Assembly: GCA_021776915.1 (NCBI GenBank)
Contig: JAIQZU010000025.1
Coordinates: 25,602-89,601, forward strand
Length of the DNA: 64,000 nt
Direction of reading: 5' to 3'
Source: Candidatus Scalindua sp.
GTDB lineage: Bacteria; Planctomycetota; Brocadiia; Brocadiales; Scalinduaceae
Below, piece after piece: positions 27,968 through 36,762 of this stretch; position 1 is the first letter of the stretch, and each line of letters starts with the position of its first letter. The translations under genes were made by a program, and so were the position numbers. Below the pieces are notes generated by a model. It had not been told where the DNA came from. It ran no database searches and was given only the letters and a program-made list of their open reading frames with translations.

Positions 27968-29854
27968 CTAACTTTTACAATGAAAATAATTGTATATTTT
28001 ATTTGCGTCTTTAATAGTAATACTTTTCACCTTATTCAACTCGTTTAATGAAGCATCCCTCACCTTCTGCGTGTCTCCAAAATGTTTTAACAGGTTCTTC
28101 TTCTTAACCTTCCCGATTCCAGTAACCTTATCAAGTGGCGATTCGTAATACTGTTTCTTTCTCAGTTTCTTATGATACGCCAGTGCAAAACGATGAGCCT
28201 CATCACGAATATTCACCATGAGCCTTAGCCCGGGAGATTGCTGATTTAAGATAATTGGATCGGCCCTGCCACATATAAAAACACGTTCATCCAGTTTCTC
28301 CTTAGAACCATCATTTCCGACATCCTTCGTCTTACCTTTTGCAAGTGCTATAACATCTACCCTGTCAACACCAAGCTCATCAAACACCCTCCTGGCTATA
28401 CGCAAGTGTCCCTTCCCGCCGTCAATTACCGCAAGATCAGGAAAATCATCTTCCCTGAATGCCCTTGAATACCTCCTCATTAAAACTTCGTACATCATTG
28501 CGTAATCATCGGACTCAGAAACCGTCCTAATCTTGTACCTCTTGTATCTCCTCTTTACAGGCTCGCCGTTTTCGAAAGTAACCATTGAGCCGGCAGCCTG
28601 CTTTCCCCTGATATTGGAAATATCAAAACACTCCATCCTCTTCGGTATGTTTGTCAGTACCAGGTGTTTCTTTAAAGAAGCCAAAACAGATTCAATATCG
28701 TCATCAGTTCCCTGGTGAATTTTAAATGCATTTTCCGCATTCTTTGTCGCCATCTCCAGTAACTTAAGCTTCTCTCCTCTCTTTGGACATAGCACCTTTA
28801 TCTTATGCCCTTTTTTCTCACTCAGAAGTTCTTCTAATATACCCTTATCTTCACTTTCAACAGGCATCACTACCTCATCCGGAATAAATCTTGTATAACC
28901 GTAAAACTGATTAATAAAGGAGCGGAAGACGTTGTTTAACGTATTATTCATGGTTGAAAATCTGTACGATGCTATATCCTCAAGATTACCGTTTCTTATA
29001 AACATTGCCTGAATCTGTATACGATTCCCCTCTCCGAAATACCCAAAAAAATCCCTGTCCACAGATTTCATCGTACTAATCTTCTGTTTCTCCACGGTCT
29101 TCTCTATTGCCATTATGCGGTCCCTGGACCTTGCCGCTTTTTCATATTTCATCACCTTTGATGCCTCATCCATTTTTTTTCTCAACACCTTCAATAACTC
29201 CACGTTTTTACCTTTGAGAACCAGGACAATCTCATCTATTAATCCCTTATACGCTTTCTCATCGATCATATCACAACACGGCGCCACGCATTTTCCTATC
29301 TGATAATACAGGCACGGCCTCACCCTGCTTTTAAACACACTGTTTGAACATTTCCTGATAGGAAATATACTGTTTACATACCTCAAAGTATCGCGCACTG
29401 CCCTTGCAGAAGAATAAGGCCCGAAGTAAAGAATGCCATTTCTCTTTTTTGATCCTTTAGCTTTACCGGTTGACGGCTCAACCTGCCTGACAGTAACCGG
29501 GAAAGGAAACTTCTGGTTCATATCCAGCTTGATGGATACAAATGTTTTGTCGTCACGCAGATTAATGTTGAATCTAGGTTTGAATTGTTTGATCAGGTTG
29601 TTTTCAAGAATGAGAGCCTCTTTCTCTGTATCCGTCAAAACAAAGTCAATGTCTGCAATCCTGTTTACAAGGAATTTAATAAACAACCTTTCATCACCTG
29701 AACTCTGAAAGTAGCTTCGGACACGGTTTTTAAGGTTCTTTGCCTTGCCGACATAAATAACCTCCTTCTTAGAATCCTTCATCATGTACACACCCGTGCC
29801 TGTTGGAACAATATCCAGCTTCTTTAATAGCTTCTTGTTTTCGATCTTTATCAT
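27968..29854 (-). CDS. uvrC: excinuclease ABC subunit C
   Basis: UvrC makes both cuts in nucleotide excision repair. The GIY-YIG nuclease is at the N-terminus (TGTGVYMMKDSKKEVIYVGKAKNLKNRV). Next comes a Cys-containing region (CLYYQIGKCVAPCC). The UVR motif is near residues 205-240. The RNase H-like second nuclease follows (MECFDISNIRG ... AVIDGGKGHL). The HhH DNA-binding end (VTGIGKVKKKNLLKHFG) closes it. Length 628 aa is normal. uvrA and uvrB are not in the window. Confidence 0.95.
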   Translation of the reverse strand: MIKIENKKLLKKLDIVPTGTGVYMMKDSKKEVIYVGKAKNLKNRVRSYFQSSGDERLFIKFLVNRIADIDFVLTDTEKEALILENNLIKQFKPRFNINLRDDKTFVSIKLDMNQKFPFPVTVRQVEPSTGKAKGSKKRNGILYFGPYSSARAVRDTLRYVNSIFPIRKCSNSVFKSRVRPCLYYQIGKCVAPCCDMIDEKAYKGLIDEIVLVLKGKNVELLKVLRKKMDEASKVMKYEKAARSRDRIMAIEKTVEKQKISTMKSVDRDFFGYFGEGNRIQIQAMFIRNGNLEDIASYRFSTMNNTLNNVFRSFINQFYGYTRFIPDEVVMPVESEDKGILEELLSEKKGHKIKVLCPKRGEKLKLLEMATKNAENAFKIHQGTDDDIESVLASLKKHLVLTNIPKRMECFDISNIRGKQAAGSMVTFENGEPVKRRYKRYKIRTVSESDDYAMMYEVLMRRYSRAFREDDFPDLAVIDGGKGHLRIARRVFDELGVDRVDVIALAKGKTKDVGNDGSKEKLDERVFICGRADPIILNQQSPGLRLMVNIRDEAHRFALAYHKKLRKKQYYESPLDKVTGIGKVKKKNLLKHFGDTQKVRDASLNELNKVKSITIKDANKIYNYFHCKS

Positions 29855-30264
29855 TTCTATATTTCGAGACTATACAAGACGTAACTATGTAATTTAAACG
29901 TACTAAATAATACCAGAATACTTTCCATACACATCACAAAATAGTTTTCAGAAAAACCGAAAACTATTGTGCCTCTGCCTACCGGCAGACAGGCGAGCAA
30001 AGTCCTCGGCGTTTTTCAGTCCGGGGAAAGTCCTCGGCGCCTTTTGTTCGGGGATAACTGCAACCAAGATTTGGTTTTAGAGAAAACCAGAAACCAAATC
30101 GGTTTTAGTATAACTACAAATCAGTTTTAATTCTTTAGACAGGTGTAACAGGATATACATGATTTTTATTCATTTTGATGAATAATTTGTTTATAATCCA
30201 CAAGGCTCAAATCTATTTCTTCACTAACTAATCCTTGTATATCCAGTAGTCTGGACTATAAACA
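29855..30264. other. intergenic region between uvrC and murQ, mostly repeat
   Basis: This 410-base gap separates divergent genes and is largely occupied by the composite repeat at 29935-30116. The rest must hold promoters of uvrC and murQ, but no clear -35/-10 pair was recognised. No coding region seen. Confidence 0.55.
29935..30116 (-). repeat. composite dispersed repeat, copy 2
   Basis: Reverse-oriented relative of the repeat behind rho. Bases 30001-30061 are the exact reverse complement of 2954-3014 (61 of 61). The hairpin GATTTGGTTT/AAACCAAATC at 30069-30101 matches the left end of copy 1, and the AAAACTATT-type hairpin at 29940-29967 matches its right end. A GC-rich segment at about 29971-29997 is not shared and looks like a separate insertion. 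Shorter fragments of the same family lie at 42922-42947 and inside ybeY at 55291-55320. Confidence 0.8.
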
Positions 30265-31161
30265 ATGAAAGATCGGTCAAAACTCATCACAGAACAGAGG
30301 AATCCAAAGACACTCGACATTGATACTAAATCAACATCAGAAATTGTAGATATAATCAATACCGAGGATTCAATCGTAATCGATGCCATTAAAAAGGAAC
30401 GCCAGAGTATCACAAAGGCCGTAGACTTAATTGTTGCAACCTTCCAAACAGGTGGACGCCTGTTTTATGTAGGGGCCGGTACAAGCGGAAGGTTGGGTGT
30501 GCTCGACGCCTCTGAATGCCCCCCTACTTTCGGCACCGACCCTGAATTGGTTAAAGGCATAATTGCCGGAGGAAATGATGCACTTACAAGATCAATAGAA
30601 GGGGCAGAGGACAGACATGAGGATGGAGAGCAGGCTATTAAAGAATACGGGATAAAACCTGAAGATACTGTGGTCGGTATTGCAACAGGAGGCACTACAC
30701 CATTTGTTCACGGCGCTTTAGCCCAGGCAAACAGTATCGGCGCCACCACTATATTCCTGTGTTGTAATCCTGATACTGACCCTGCCGAGGAGGTTGATGT
30801 CATCATCAGACCCATAACCGGGCCGGAGGTAATAACTGGTTCTACACGCATGAAGGCTGGCACTGCAACCAAGCTCATACTGAATACGCTCACAACTGCA
30901 TCTATGATAAAGATGGGGAAGGTATATGAAAACCTCATGATTGACCTTCAGGTAAAGAACGTAAAGCTTAAAGACCGTGCAGAGAGGATCATAATGATCC
31001 TTACAGACCTTGACAGAGACTCTGCCGACAAACTTTTGACGAATGCAAACGGCAACGTAAAAACAGCCATCGTTATGCATAAACTACAAACCGGATATGA
31101 AGAAGCCGGTAAAAAACTTGAGAAACATAACGGTTTTGTGAGAAAGGCACTAAAAGGTTAA
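30265..31161 (+). CDS. murQ: N-acetylmuramic acid 6-phosphate etherase
   Basis: MurQ splits MurNAc-6-phosphate into GlcNAc-6-phosphate and lactate during recycling of peptidoglycan. The SIS domain shows the conserved phosphosugar site GAGTSGRLGVLDASECPPTF (about residues 72-91) and the ALTRSIEGAEDR and GPEVITGSTRMKAGTATKL blocks. Length 298 aa is normal. It ends two bases before the MacA-like gene and so heads that operon. A trace of a second murQ 3' end lies behind the exporter at 34512. Confidence 0.94.
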   Translation: MKDRSKLITEQRNPKTLDIDTKSTSEIVDIINTEDSIVIDAIKKERQSITKAVDLIVATFQTGGRLFYVGAGTSGRLGVLDASECPPTFGTDPELVKGIIAGGNDALTRSIEGAEDRHEDGEQAIKEYGIKPEDTVVGIATGGTTPFVHGALAQANSIGATTIFLCCNPDTDPAEEVDVIIRPITGPEVITGSTRMKAGTATKLILNTLTTASMIKMGKVYENLMIDLQVKNVKLKDRAERIIMILTDLDRDSADKLLTNANGNVKTAIVMHKLQTGYEEAGKKLEKHNGFVRKALKG

Positions 31162-31163
31162 TA

Positions 31164-32372
31164 ATGCGTAATTTTAAAGGTATATTAATTACCGGCATAA
31201 TTTTGGTCTCCGTAATTGCGGGAATCACTGTTTTCTTTTTAAATAGTAAAGGGAGTGATTCCGGAATGAATAAAGAAAAAATTAAAGAAGTAATTGTTGA
31301 GAGAGGCACCTTTCAGATTATTGTTATGGCCAACGGCGTGGTAAAGTCTATCGATCGAATTGAAATCAAATCAAAAGCAAGCGGAGAAATGGTAGAGTTA
31401 CCTGTAGAAGAAGGTGATTTTATTAGTCGGGGAGATTTAATCGCACGACTGGACCAGAAAGATGAGCGTGCTGAGGTAGCTCAGGCTCAGGCAGATTTTG
31501 ATATAGCAAAGGCAGAACTCAAACAAGCTCAGAGTACGTTCGAACGCCGTAATAAGTTGTTCCAGGACAACCTCATTTCAGAGGAAGAGCAAGGTCAAAT
31601 CGTACTTGATTTAGCAGTAGCAAAAGGAAAGATTATTCGAACGTCTACTACCCTGGAACGCGCGCAAGAGAGACTAAGTGAAGCAGTAGTTCGCGCCCCA
31701 ATCGATGGGATCATTCTGCAGAAATACGTTGAAAAAGGACAGATTATTGCTTCCGGCGTGAGCAACGTTAGCGGCGGAACTCCCATTGTCGATATAGCAA
31801 ATATGAGTTCCGTATACATAGAAACCGGAATTGATGAAATTGATATTGGTAAAGTTCAAATTGGACAATTTGCTACGGTGATTGCAGACGCCTATCCAGA
31901 TCTCGAATTTAACGGAAAAATTGTGCGTATTGCTCCGGAAGCCAGGATTGAACAGAATGTTACTCTTTTCGACCTGGTAGTGGAAGTGAAGAATAATGAT
32001 GGTAAACTAAAGTCTGGTATGAATACCAGCGTAGAAATCGAAATCGTTAAGAAAGAAAACGTACTTTTAGCCCCTGCCATTACCATGCAAATTCCTGATG
32101 CTGAAGATTTGGGAGACTACCAGAAAAGAGATACTAACGTACGAACGGTTCTATTAAAACAGGGAGATAAGTTTATACCGCAGATGGTAGAAATCGGACT
32201 TTACAATTTTAAGCAAGTGATCATATTAGCCGGTGTTGAAGAAGGCAGTATTCTGGGCGTACCAATGGCATCACGGTTGAAAGATGAAAGTGAACGACTT
32301 GAGGAACGTATAAAGCGTATAAGAAGCAGTCGCAGTTTTGGATCTAAAAAACCTTCATCCTCATCGAAATAG
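31164..32372 (+). CDS. MacA/HlyD-type periplasmic adaptor (membrane fusion protein)
   Basis: This is the periplasmic adaptor of a tripartite exporter. An N-terminal membrane anchor (residues 6-27) is followed by the lipoyl-like half domain (VDRIEIKSKASGEMVELPV region). An alpha-hairpin lies at about 100-170 (AEVAQAQADFDIAKAELKQA...). The second half-motif VRAPIDGIILQKYVEKGQ and beta-barrel domains follow. Length 402 aa fits MacA. The ATG follows the murQ stop by two bases. The permease and ATPase genes follow on the same strand. Confidence 0.88.
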   Translation: MRNFKGILITGIILVSVIAGITVFFLNSKGSDSGMNKEKIKEVIVERGTFQIIVMANGVVKSIDRIEIKSKASGEMVELPVEEGDFISRGDLIARLDQKDERAEVAQAQADFDIAKAELKQAQSTFERRNKLFQDNLISEEEQGQIVLDLAVAKGKIIRTSTTLERAQERLSEAVVRAPIDGIILQKYVEKGQIIASGVSNVSGGTPIVDIANMSSVYIETGIDEIDIGKVQIGQFATVIADAYPDLEFNGKIVRIAPEARIEQNVTLFDLVVEVKNNDGKLKSGMNTSVEIEIVKKENVLLAPAITMQIPDAEDLGDYQKRDTNVRTVLLKQGDKFIPQMVEIGLYNFKQVIILAGVEEGSILGVPMASRLKDESERLEERIKRIRSSRSFGSKKPSSSSK

Positions 32373-32411
32373 AGAGATAGCCTTTTATGGTGTAATAAAT
32401 ATAGTAAATAT

Positions 32412-32530
32412 AGTGTCAGGTCTTGACATGATACATACAAATAAATAGTTTAAATTCGTGAATATGCAAAACAAGAATATTGTCAAGATCTGATTGTATT
32501 TTTTTATGTATCATGTCAAGACCTGACACT
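32412..32530. repeat. 119-bp MITE-like element with 25-bp perfect inverted ends
   Basis: The 25 bases at 32412-32436 (AGTGTCAGGTCTTGACATGA...) are the exact reverse complement of 32506-32530. About 69 AT-rich bases lie between, including a partial third copy of the arm near 32480-32491. It sits in the gap between the adaptor and permease genes. It cannot code for a transposase. A related deleted copy lies at 34563-34597. Confidence 0.8.
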
Positions 32531-32573
32531 TGTTACTTGTTATAATGCTTGTTATACCTAATCCGGATTAATC

Positions 32574-33773
32574 ATGATCATTCTTGAGAATATTCGAATG
32601 GCATTGCAAAGCCTCAGGACGAATCCCCTGCGATCAGTATTAACACTCACAGGCATTGCAGTGGGAATTGGTGCGGTACTCTACGTCGTTATTCTCGGGG
32701 AAATTACTCAACAAAGGATCAATGAACGGTTGGAATCATTAGGATCAAACGTCTTGTTAATACGTCCCGCCTATTCCCGTATGAGGGGCGTTCGCACCGC
32801 TGCAAGTGTTATCAACCTGAAATGGGATGAGGCAAAAGAGATTAAAACGACCTCGGATGTTATAACTGCTACCGTACCAACATATACAGGACAGGGGGTA
32901 GCTGAATTCAAAGACCAGAATTGGAGTACCAGCGTAACAGGAACAACTCCGGAATATGAAACAGTAAATAACGATCACCCCATTGAAGGAAGGTTTTTTT
33001 CTGAAGACGAGCTTGATAGAAGAGCGCGTGTCTGTCTGCTGGGTGCCACGGTACACGAGAAGCTGTTTGGAAATCTTTCTCCTATAGATGAATCAATCTT
33101 AATCAACTCAAAGAGATTCACAGTAATTGGATTGCTGGGTTCAAAAGGGGAAAGTTGGCATAATCCGGATAACCAGGTTTTTATTCCCCTTACCACTGCA
33201 CAAGAACGACTGTATGGAGTAGACTACCTTTCAAGCATCCTTGCACAAATGCGTTCTGCTGAAGACTATGACGAATCGCTTTTTGATATCGAAACGATCC
33301 TGAGACGTAACCACCGCTTACGTTCTGATGAGGACAATGATTTCCGTGTTCGGAGACAGGATTTATATCTTTCAACAGTTCGGGAAACCAACTTGGAAAT
33401 AGCTAACTTTGTCATTATTATTGCACTCGTGTCTCTTATAGTCGGTGGCATAGGCGTTGCCAACGTGATGTTAGTAACTGTTACTGAGCGCACTCGCGAG
33501 ATTGGTATCAGGAGAGCAATTGGGGCAAAAAAGTTTCATATTCTTACTCAATTTCTTGTTGAAGCAGTGATTCTTGGAATTATTGGTGGTATATTGGGAA
33601 TAGCCGGATGCATGGGCTTTAATTATTTCATTACAGGTAACGGCCTGAACATTCCATTAGACTGGGTCGGTTATAGTTTTATCATCTGTTCCGGAATCGG
33701 TAGTATCGCAGGTCTGTATCCTGCTGTTCAAGCTGCCAATAAGAATGTTATCGACGCCCTCCGATATGAATAG
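32574..33773 (+). CDS. MacB-type ABC transporter permease
   Basis: This inner-membrane permease works with the adaptor and ATPase around it. The first helix follows ALQSLRTNPLRSVLTLTGIAVGIG, the hallmark of MacB/FtsX permeases. A periplasmic MacB-PCD domain spans about residues 45-275. The FtsX domain then has three helices and the motif VTVTERTREIGIRRAIGA. At 399 aa it lacks a fused ATPase, unlike E. coli MacB. The substrate is unknown. Confidence 0.9.
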   Translation: MIILENIRMALQSLRTNPLRSVLTLTGIAVGIGAVLYVVILGEITQQRINERLESLGSNVLLIRPAYSRMRGVRTAASVINLKWDEAKEIKTTSDVITATVPTYTGQGVAEFKDQNWSTSVTGTTPEYETVNNDHPIEGRFFSEDELDRRARVCLLGATVHEKLFGNLSPIDESILINSKRFTVIGLLGSKGESWHNPDNQVFIPLTTAQERLYGVDYLSSILAQMRSAEDYDESLFDIETILRRNHRLRSDEDNDFRVRRQDLYLSTVRETNLEIANFVIIIALVSLIVGGIGVANVMLVTVTERTREIGIRRAIGAKKFHILTQFLVEAVILGIIGGILGIAGCMGFNYFITGNGLNIPLDWVGYSFIICSGIGSIAGLYPAVQAANKNVIDALRYE

Positions 33774-33833
33774 GACAACTGAATCTTTAATATTAGGAAA
33801 ATAACCGTTTAATAACCTGAAAACATAAAAGCA

Positions 33834-34511
33834 ATGCTTATAGAAATGAATAATGTATTCAAGACGTATCTATTGGGAGAGGTAAAAGTCCCTGCACTGC
33901 ATGCTATAAGCTTGAATATTGAAGACAACGAATATGTGGCAATCATGGGGCCGTCCGGTTCAGGAAAATCAACATTGATGAACATTTTGGGATGTTTGGA
34001 TACACCGACCACGGGCACATATTATCTTGCCAGGAAAGATGTTGGCAGTTTAAACGACAATCAATTATCTGATATCAGGAATACAAGAATCGGATTTGTT
34101 TTTCAGACATTTAACCTGCTGCCTCGTTCATCTGCACTGCATAATGTCGAACTGCCATTGATCTATTCCGGTATGCCTTCCTTCAAGAGAAAACAATTAG
34201 CAATGGATGTATTAGAACGTGTTGGCCTGAATGACCGCATGATGCACAAATCAAATGAGTTATCCGGAGGGGAGCGTCAAAGAGTTGCCATTGCCAGAGC
34301 TCTGATTAACAAACCATCCTTGATTCTGGCCGATGAACCTACCGGAAATCTTGACAGTAAGACCGGTGAAGAGATCATAGAAATCATGCAGAGACTATAC
34401 GAGCAGGGCAACACAATTATTTTGGTAACTCATGAAGAATATATTGCTAAACAGACCAATCGTATCATTCGACTACGTGATGGAATTATTGAGAGTGATG
34501 AAAAGGTATAA
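33834..34511 (+). CDS. MacB/LolD-type ABC transporter ATPase
   Basis: The 225-aa ATPase has Walker [10 protein letters not shown] (residues 38-46), the Q-loop [14 protein letters not shown], signature [14 protein letters not shown] and Walker [17 protein letters not shown], all typical of the mechanotransmission group of ABC exporters. It is the third gene of the adaptor-permease-ATPase set, spaced 60 bases from the permease. The outer membrane partner may be the TolC-like protein at 46-47.7 kb, but that is not in the operon. Confidence 0.92.
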   Translation: MLIEMNNVFKTYLLGEVKVPALHAISLNIEDNEYVAIMGPSGSGKSTLMNILGCLDTPTTGTYYLARKDVGSLNDNQLSDIRNTRIGFVFQTFNLLPRSSALHNVELPLIYSGMPSFKRKQLAMDVLERVGLNDRMMHKSNELSGGERQRVAIARALINKPSLILADEPTGNLDSKTGEEIIEIMQRLYEQGNTIILVTHEEYIAKQTNRIIRLRDGIIESDEKV

Positions 34512-34541
34512 AAAGCAGCCATCGTCATGCACAAGCTGTAA
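34512..34541 (+). pseudogene. short remnant of a second murQ 3' region
   Basis: Immediately after the ATPase stop codon, 27 bases read KAAIVMHKL in frame, followed by TAA. The intact murQ has KTAIVMHKL at 31060-31086. The two differ at 5 of 27 bases, four of them synonymous, as expected for homologous coding DNA that diverged under selection. It may be the scar left when the exporter genes were joined to murQ. The match is short, so chance cannot be fully excluded. Confidence 0.55.
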
Positions 34542-34562
34542 ATAAAAAGACTAATGGAATAT

Positions 34563-34597
34563 AGTGTCATATCAAAACCTGACACTTGTTATTTGTT
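34563..34597. repeat. shortened relative of the 32412-32530 element
   Basis: AGTGTCA and TGACACT form an inverted pair here. The right end plus its flank (CTGACACTTGTTA-TTGTTAT) matches the right end and flank of the 119-bp element. It ends directly at the next gene's start codon, so it supplies that gene's leader. Confidence 0.6.
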
Positions 34598-35914
34598 ATG
34601 AGAAATAATCTTGTAGTTGGTATTTTACCTGAATCGAAAAACGAGTGGGAGCGCAGAACTCCACTAACGCCAAAGGACGTTGCGTGGCTGGTGAAGAGGA
34701 AGATTCCGGTAGAAGTTGCATCCAGTCCACTCCGTATCTATAAGGACTCTCAATACGCACGCTCCGGAGCTAAAATTGTTTCAAAGTTTCAAAAAGCAAA
34801 TCTCCTAATCGGCATAAAAGAACCCCCTATCGACACACTGATACCTGACAGTGTTTATATGGTATTCTCTCACACCACCAAGGGACAGGAATACAACCGG
34901 AATCTTCTTACTGCATTCCTGAAAAAGAAGATTACACTCATTGATTATGAACATATAACCGGCTCTCCAGGACAGAGACTTGTGTATTTTGGGAGATATG
35001 CAGGTATATGCGGAATGATTGATACACTGCACGTGTTTGGACGGAAGGCAATACTTCAGGGAATCCCCAATCCATTCTCTGATTTAAAGAGCGCAGTTCA
35101 ATACGGCAGTTATAGTTCTGCCAGAAAAGCTCTTGATCAAGTGGTAGGTAAAATACTAAGAAAAGGGTTTGATAAAAATATTACTCCTTTTGTGATAGGA
35201 ATTCTGGGACATGGGAATGTCTCAAGAGGCGCACAGGAAGTGCTTGAACATCTGGGGGCAGTTGATATACATCCCAGAGATATAGATATTCTGGCCAGAA
35301 GCCGTACCTCCCATAAAAAGACAATTTACAAGCTGGTCTTTCAACGTGAAGAAAAACTCAGATCTAAAAAGGGGAACAACTTTTATTTTGAAGAATACCT
35401 TAAACATCCTGACCGATTTGAATCAAATCTGGACAAACCTCTTCCATTCCTGAATATACTCGTAAATGCCAGTTACTGGGACAACCGTTATCCAAGACTG
35501 TTACCTGAAAAAATGATTCGCAGACTTTATGGTACAAATCCTGGCTTTCGTTTATCAGTAATTGGTGATCTATCCTGTGATATTAAGGGAACAATAGAGA
35601 TTACGAAAAGAGCAACATCGTCATCAGAAGCCGCTTTTATTTATGACCCTGTTTCAAGGGAAATCAGCAATGATTTGTCCGATAGCGGGATTGCCGTTAT
35701 GGCCATTGATAATCTACCATGTGAATTTCCTAAAGAATCCTCAATAGAATTTGCCGGTCAAGTCCGCGACTTTGTGTATCAAATTGCAGCACATGGAATT
35801 ACTGACGTTACCAACCACCACGCACTGCCTGATGTAATACGTAACGCCGTAGTTACTCAAAACGGCAGGTTGACACAACGGTTCAAGTATCTTAAGAAAA
35901 ATATACATGATTAA
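34598..35914 (+). CDS. lysine-ketoglutarate reductase (saccharopine-forming) domain protein
   Basis: The N-terminal half matches the LKR part of the bifunctional aminoadipic semialdehyde synthase: VGILPESKNEWERRTPLTP, LLIGIKEPP, FSHTTKGQEYN, LIDYEHI and the FGRYAGICGMID block. A Rossmann segment follows (IGILGHGNVSRGAQEVLEHLG). The protein is 438 aa with no saccharopine dehydrogenase half. The ATG at 34598 is chosen; a TTG four codons upstream lies in a repeat. There is no clear Shine-Dalgarno site. Saccharopine formation is the best guess; another amino acid dehydrogenase role is possible. Confidence 0.8.
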   Translation: MRNNLVVGILPESKNEWERRTPLTPKDVAWLVKRKIPVEVASSPLRIYKDSQYARSGAKIVSKFQKANLLIGIKEPPIDTLIPDSVYMVFSHTTKGQEYNRNLLTAFLKKKITLIDYEHITGSPGQRLVYFGRYAGICGMIDTLHVFGRKAILQGIPNPFSDLKSAVQYGSYSSARKALDQVVGKILRKGFDKNITPFVIGILGHGNVSRGAQEVLEHLGAVDIHPRDIDILARSRTSHKKTIYKLVFQREEKLRSKKGNNFYFEEYLKHPDRFESNLDKPLPFLNILVNASYWDNRYPRLLPEKMIRRLYGTNPGFRLSVIGDLSCDIKGTIEITKRATSSSEAAFIYDPVSREISNDLSDSGIAVMAIDNLPCEFPKESSIEFAGQVRDFVYQIAAHGITDVTNHHALPDVIRNAVVTQNGRLTQRFKYLKKNIHD

Positions 35915-35964
35915 TTCAACAATGCCTTATTTGATGAAATCTTATGGATAAAATCTCTTAAACT

Positions 35965-36009
35965 TACGTACGTTATTATATTGACATACGTACGTATTAA
36001 TGTTATCTT
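35965..36009 (+). promoter_or_regulatory. promoter with twin palindromic operator for the toxin-antitoxin pair
   Basis: TTGACA at 35981-35986, a 17-base spacer and TATCTT at 36004-36009 make a good sigma-70-type promoter. Two TACGTACGT palindromes (35965-35973 and 35987-35996) are centred 22 bases, about two helical turns, apart. One overlaps the spacer, as expected for antitoxin autorepression. The -10 box ends six bases before the antitoxin ATG, so the transcript may lack a leader. Confidence 0.65.
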
Positions 36010-36015
36010 TGCAGC

Positions 36016-36264
36016 ATGAAAAAAAAGAATAAGGTCATAACAGCATCTAAATTAAGAGAGAATATTTACCGTATTCTGGATGAGATCGCTAGAACAGGTA
36101 TACCTGTAGAAATCGATCGTAATGGCCACAAGTTAAAAATATTACCGGAGGAACCGGTAAACAAACTGGACAATCTAATAAAAAGACCATATTTAAAAGG
36201 TACTCCTGATGAAATTGTTCATTTAGATTGGTCAAAAGAGTGGAAACCTCATGATTTACCTTGA
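36016..36264 (+). CDS. Phd/YefM-like antitoxin
   Basis: An 82-aa protein whose N-terminus (ITASKLRENIYRILDEIARTGIPVEIDRNGHKLKI) has the Phd/YefM fold pattern, an N-terminal DNA-binding domain. The C-terminal part (residues 55-82) probably wraps and blocks the toxin. It overlaps the PIN toxin gene by 14 bases. Palindromic operators just upstream fit autoregulation. No Shine-Dalgarno site is seen, in keeping with a leaderless message. Confidence 0.8.
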   Translation: MKKKNKVITASKLRENIYRILDEIARTGIPVEIDRNGHKLKILPEEPVNKLDNLIKRPYLKGTPDEIVHLDWSKEWKPHDLP

Positions 36265-36628
36265 TACACATGTTGTCGCGTGGCTATATGCAGGCAGAAT
36301 TGATCTCATCCCAAGCTATGTCCAGAGAATAATTTCCAGTGATGAACTTTTAATATCACCTATTGTTGCATTAGAGCTTCAATATCTATTTGAAGTTGGA
36401 CGAGTCTCAAAAAAATCAACAGATGTCTTATTTGATCTTGGAAAAAGAATTGGGCTTAAAACTTGCGAACACCCATTTAATGACGTAATTGAAGATGCAA
36501 TAAAACAAAAGTGGACACGTGACCCCTTTGATCGGATTATCGTGGCACAGGCGAGTATACATTCAACAAAGATTGCTACGAAGGATGAATCAATTCGCAA
36601 AAACTATAAACACGCTATATGGAAATAA
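36251..36628 (+). CDS. PIN domain toxin (VapC-like ribonuclease)
   Basis: PIN toxins cut RNA, often tRNA. Acidic active-site residues are visible in MIYLDTHVVAWLY (Asp5), SPIVALELQYL (Glu), WTRDPFDRIIVAQA (Asp pair) and IATKDESI (Asp). The 125-aa length is typical. It overlaps the antitoxin gene ahead of it. The WTRDPFDR motif is common in VapC partners of Phd-like antitoxins. Confidence 0.88.
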   Translation: MIYLDTHVVAWLYAGRIDLIPSYVQRIISSDELLISPIVALELQYLFEVGRVSKKSTDVLFDLGKRIGLKTCEHPFNDVIEDAIKQKWTRDPFDRIIVAQASIHSTKIATKDESIRKNYKHAIWK

Positions 36629-36762
36629 GGAAACCACACCGTTCTCAGAGACAGAACGAAAGCTTTAATCTCTTTGTCGGTGATTATAATACCTTTCTAT
36701 TTATTCTCATTACTTCCAGATTTTTTCCGAACTCTTGAATGTGAAAATTGTAACACAATCTA

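Noticed and set aside
36016..36628. antitoxin as AbrB/VapB type
   Set aside because: The N-terminus fits the Phd/YefM pattern better than the swapped-hairpin AbrB fold, so it is named Phd-like.
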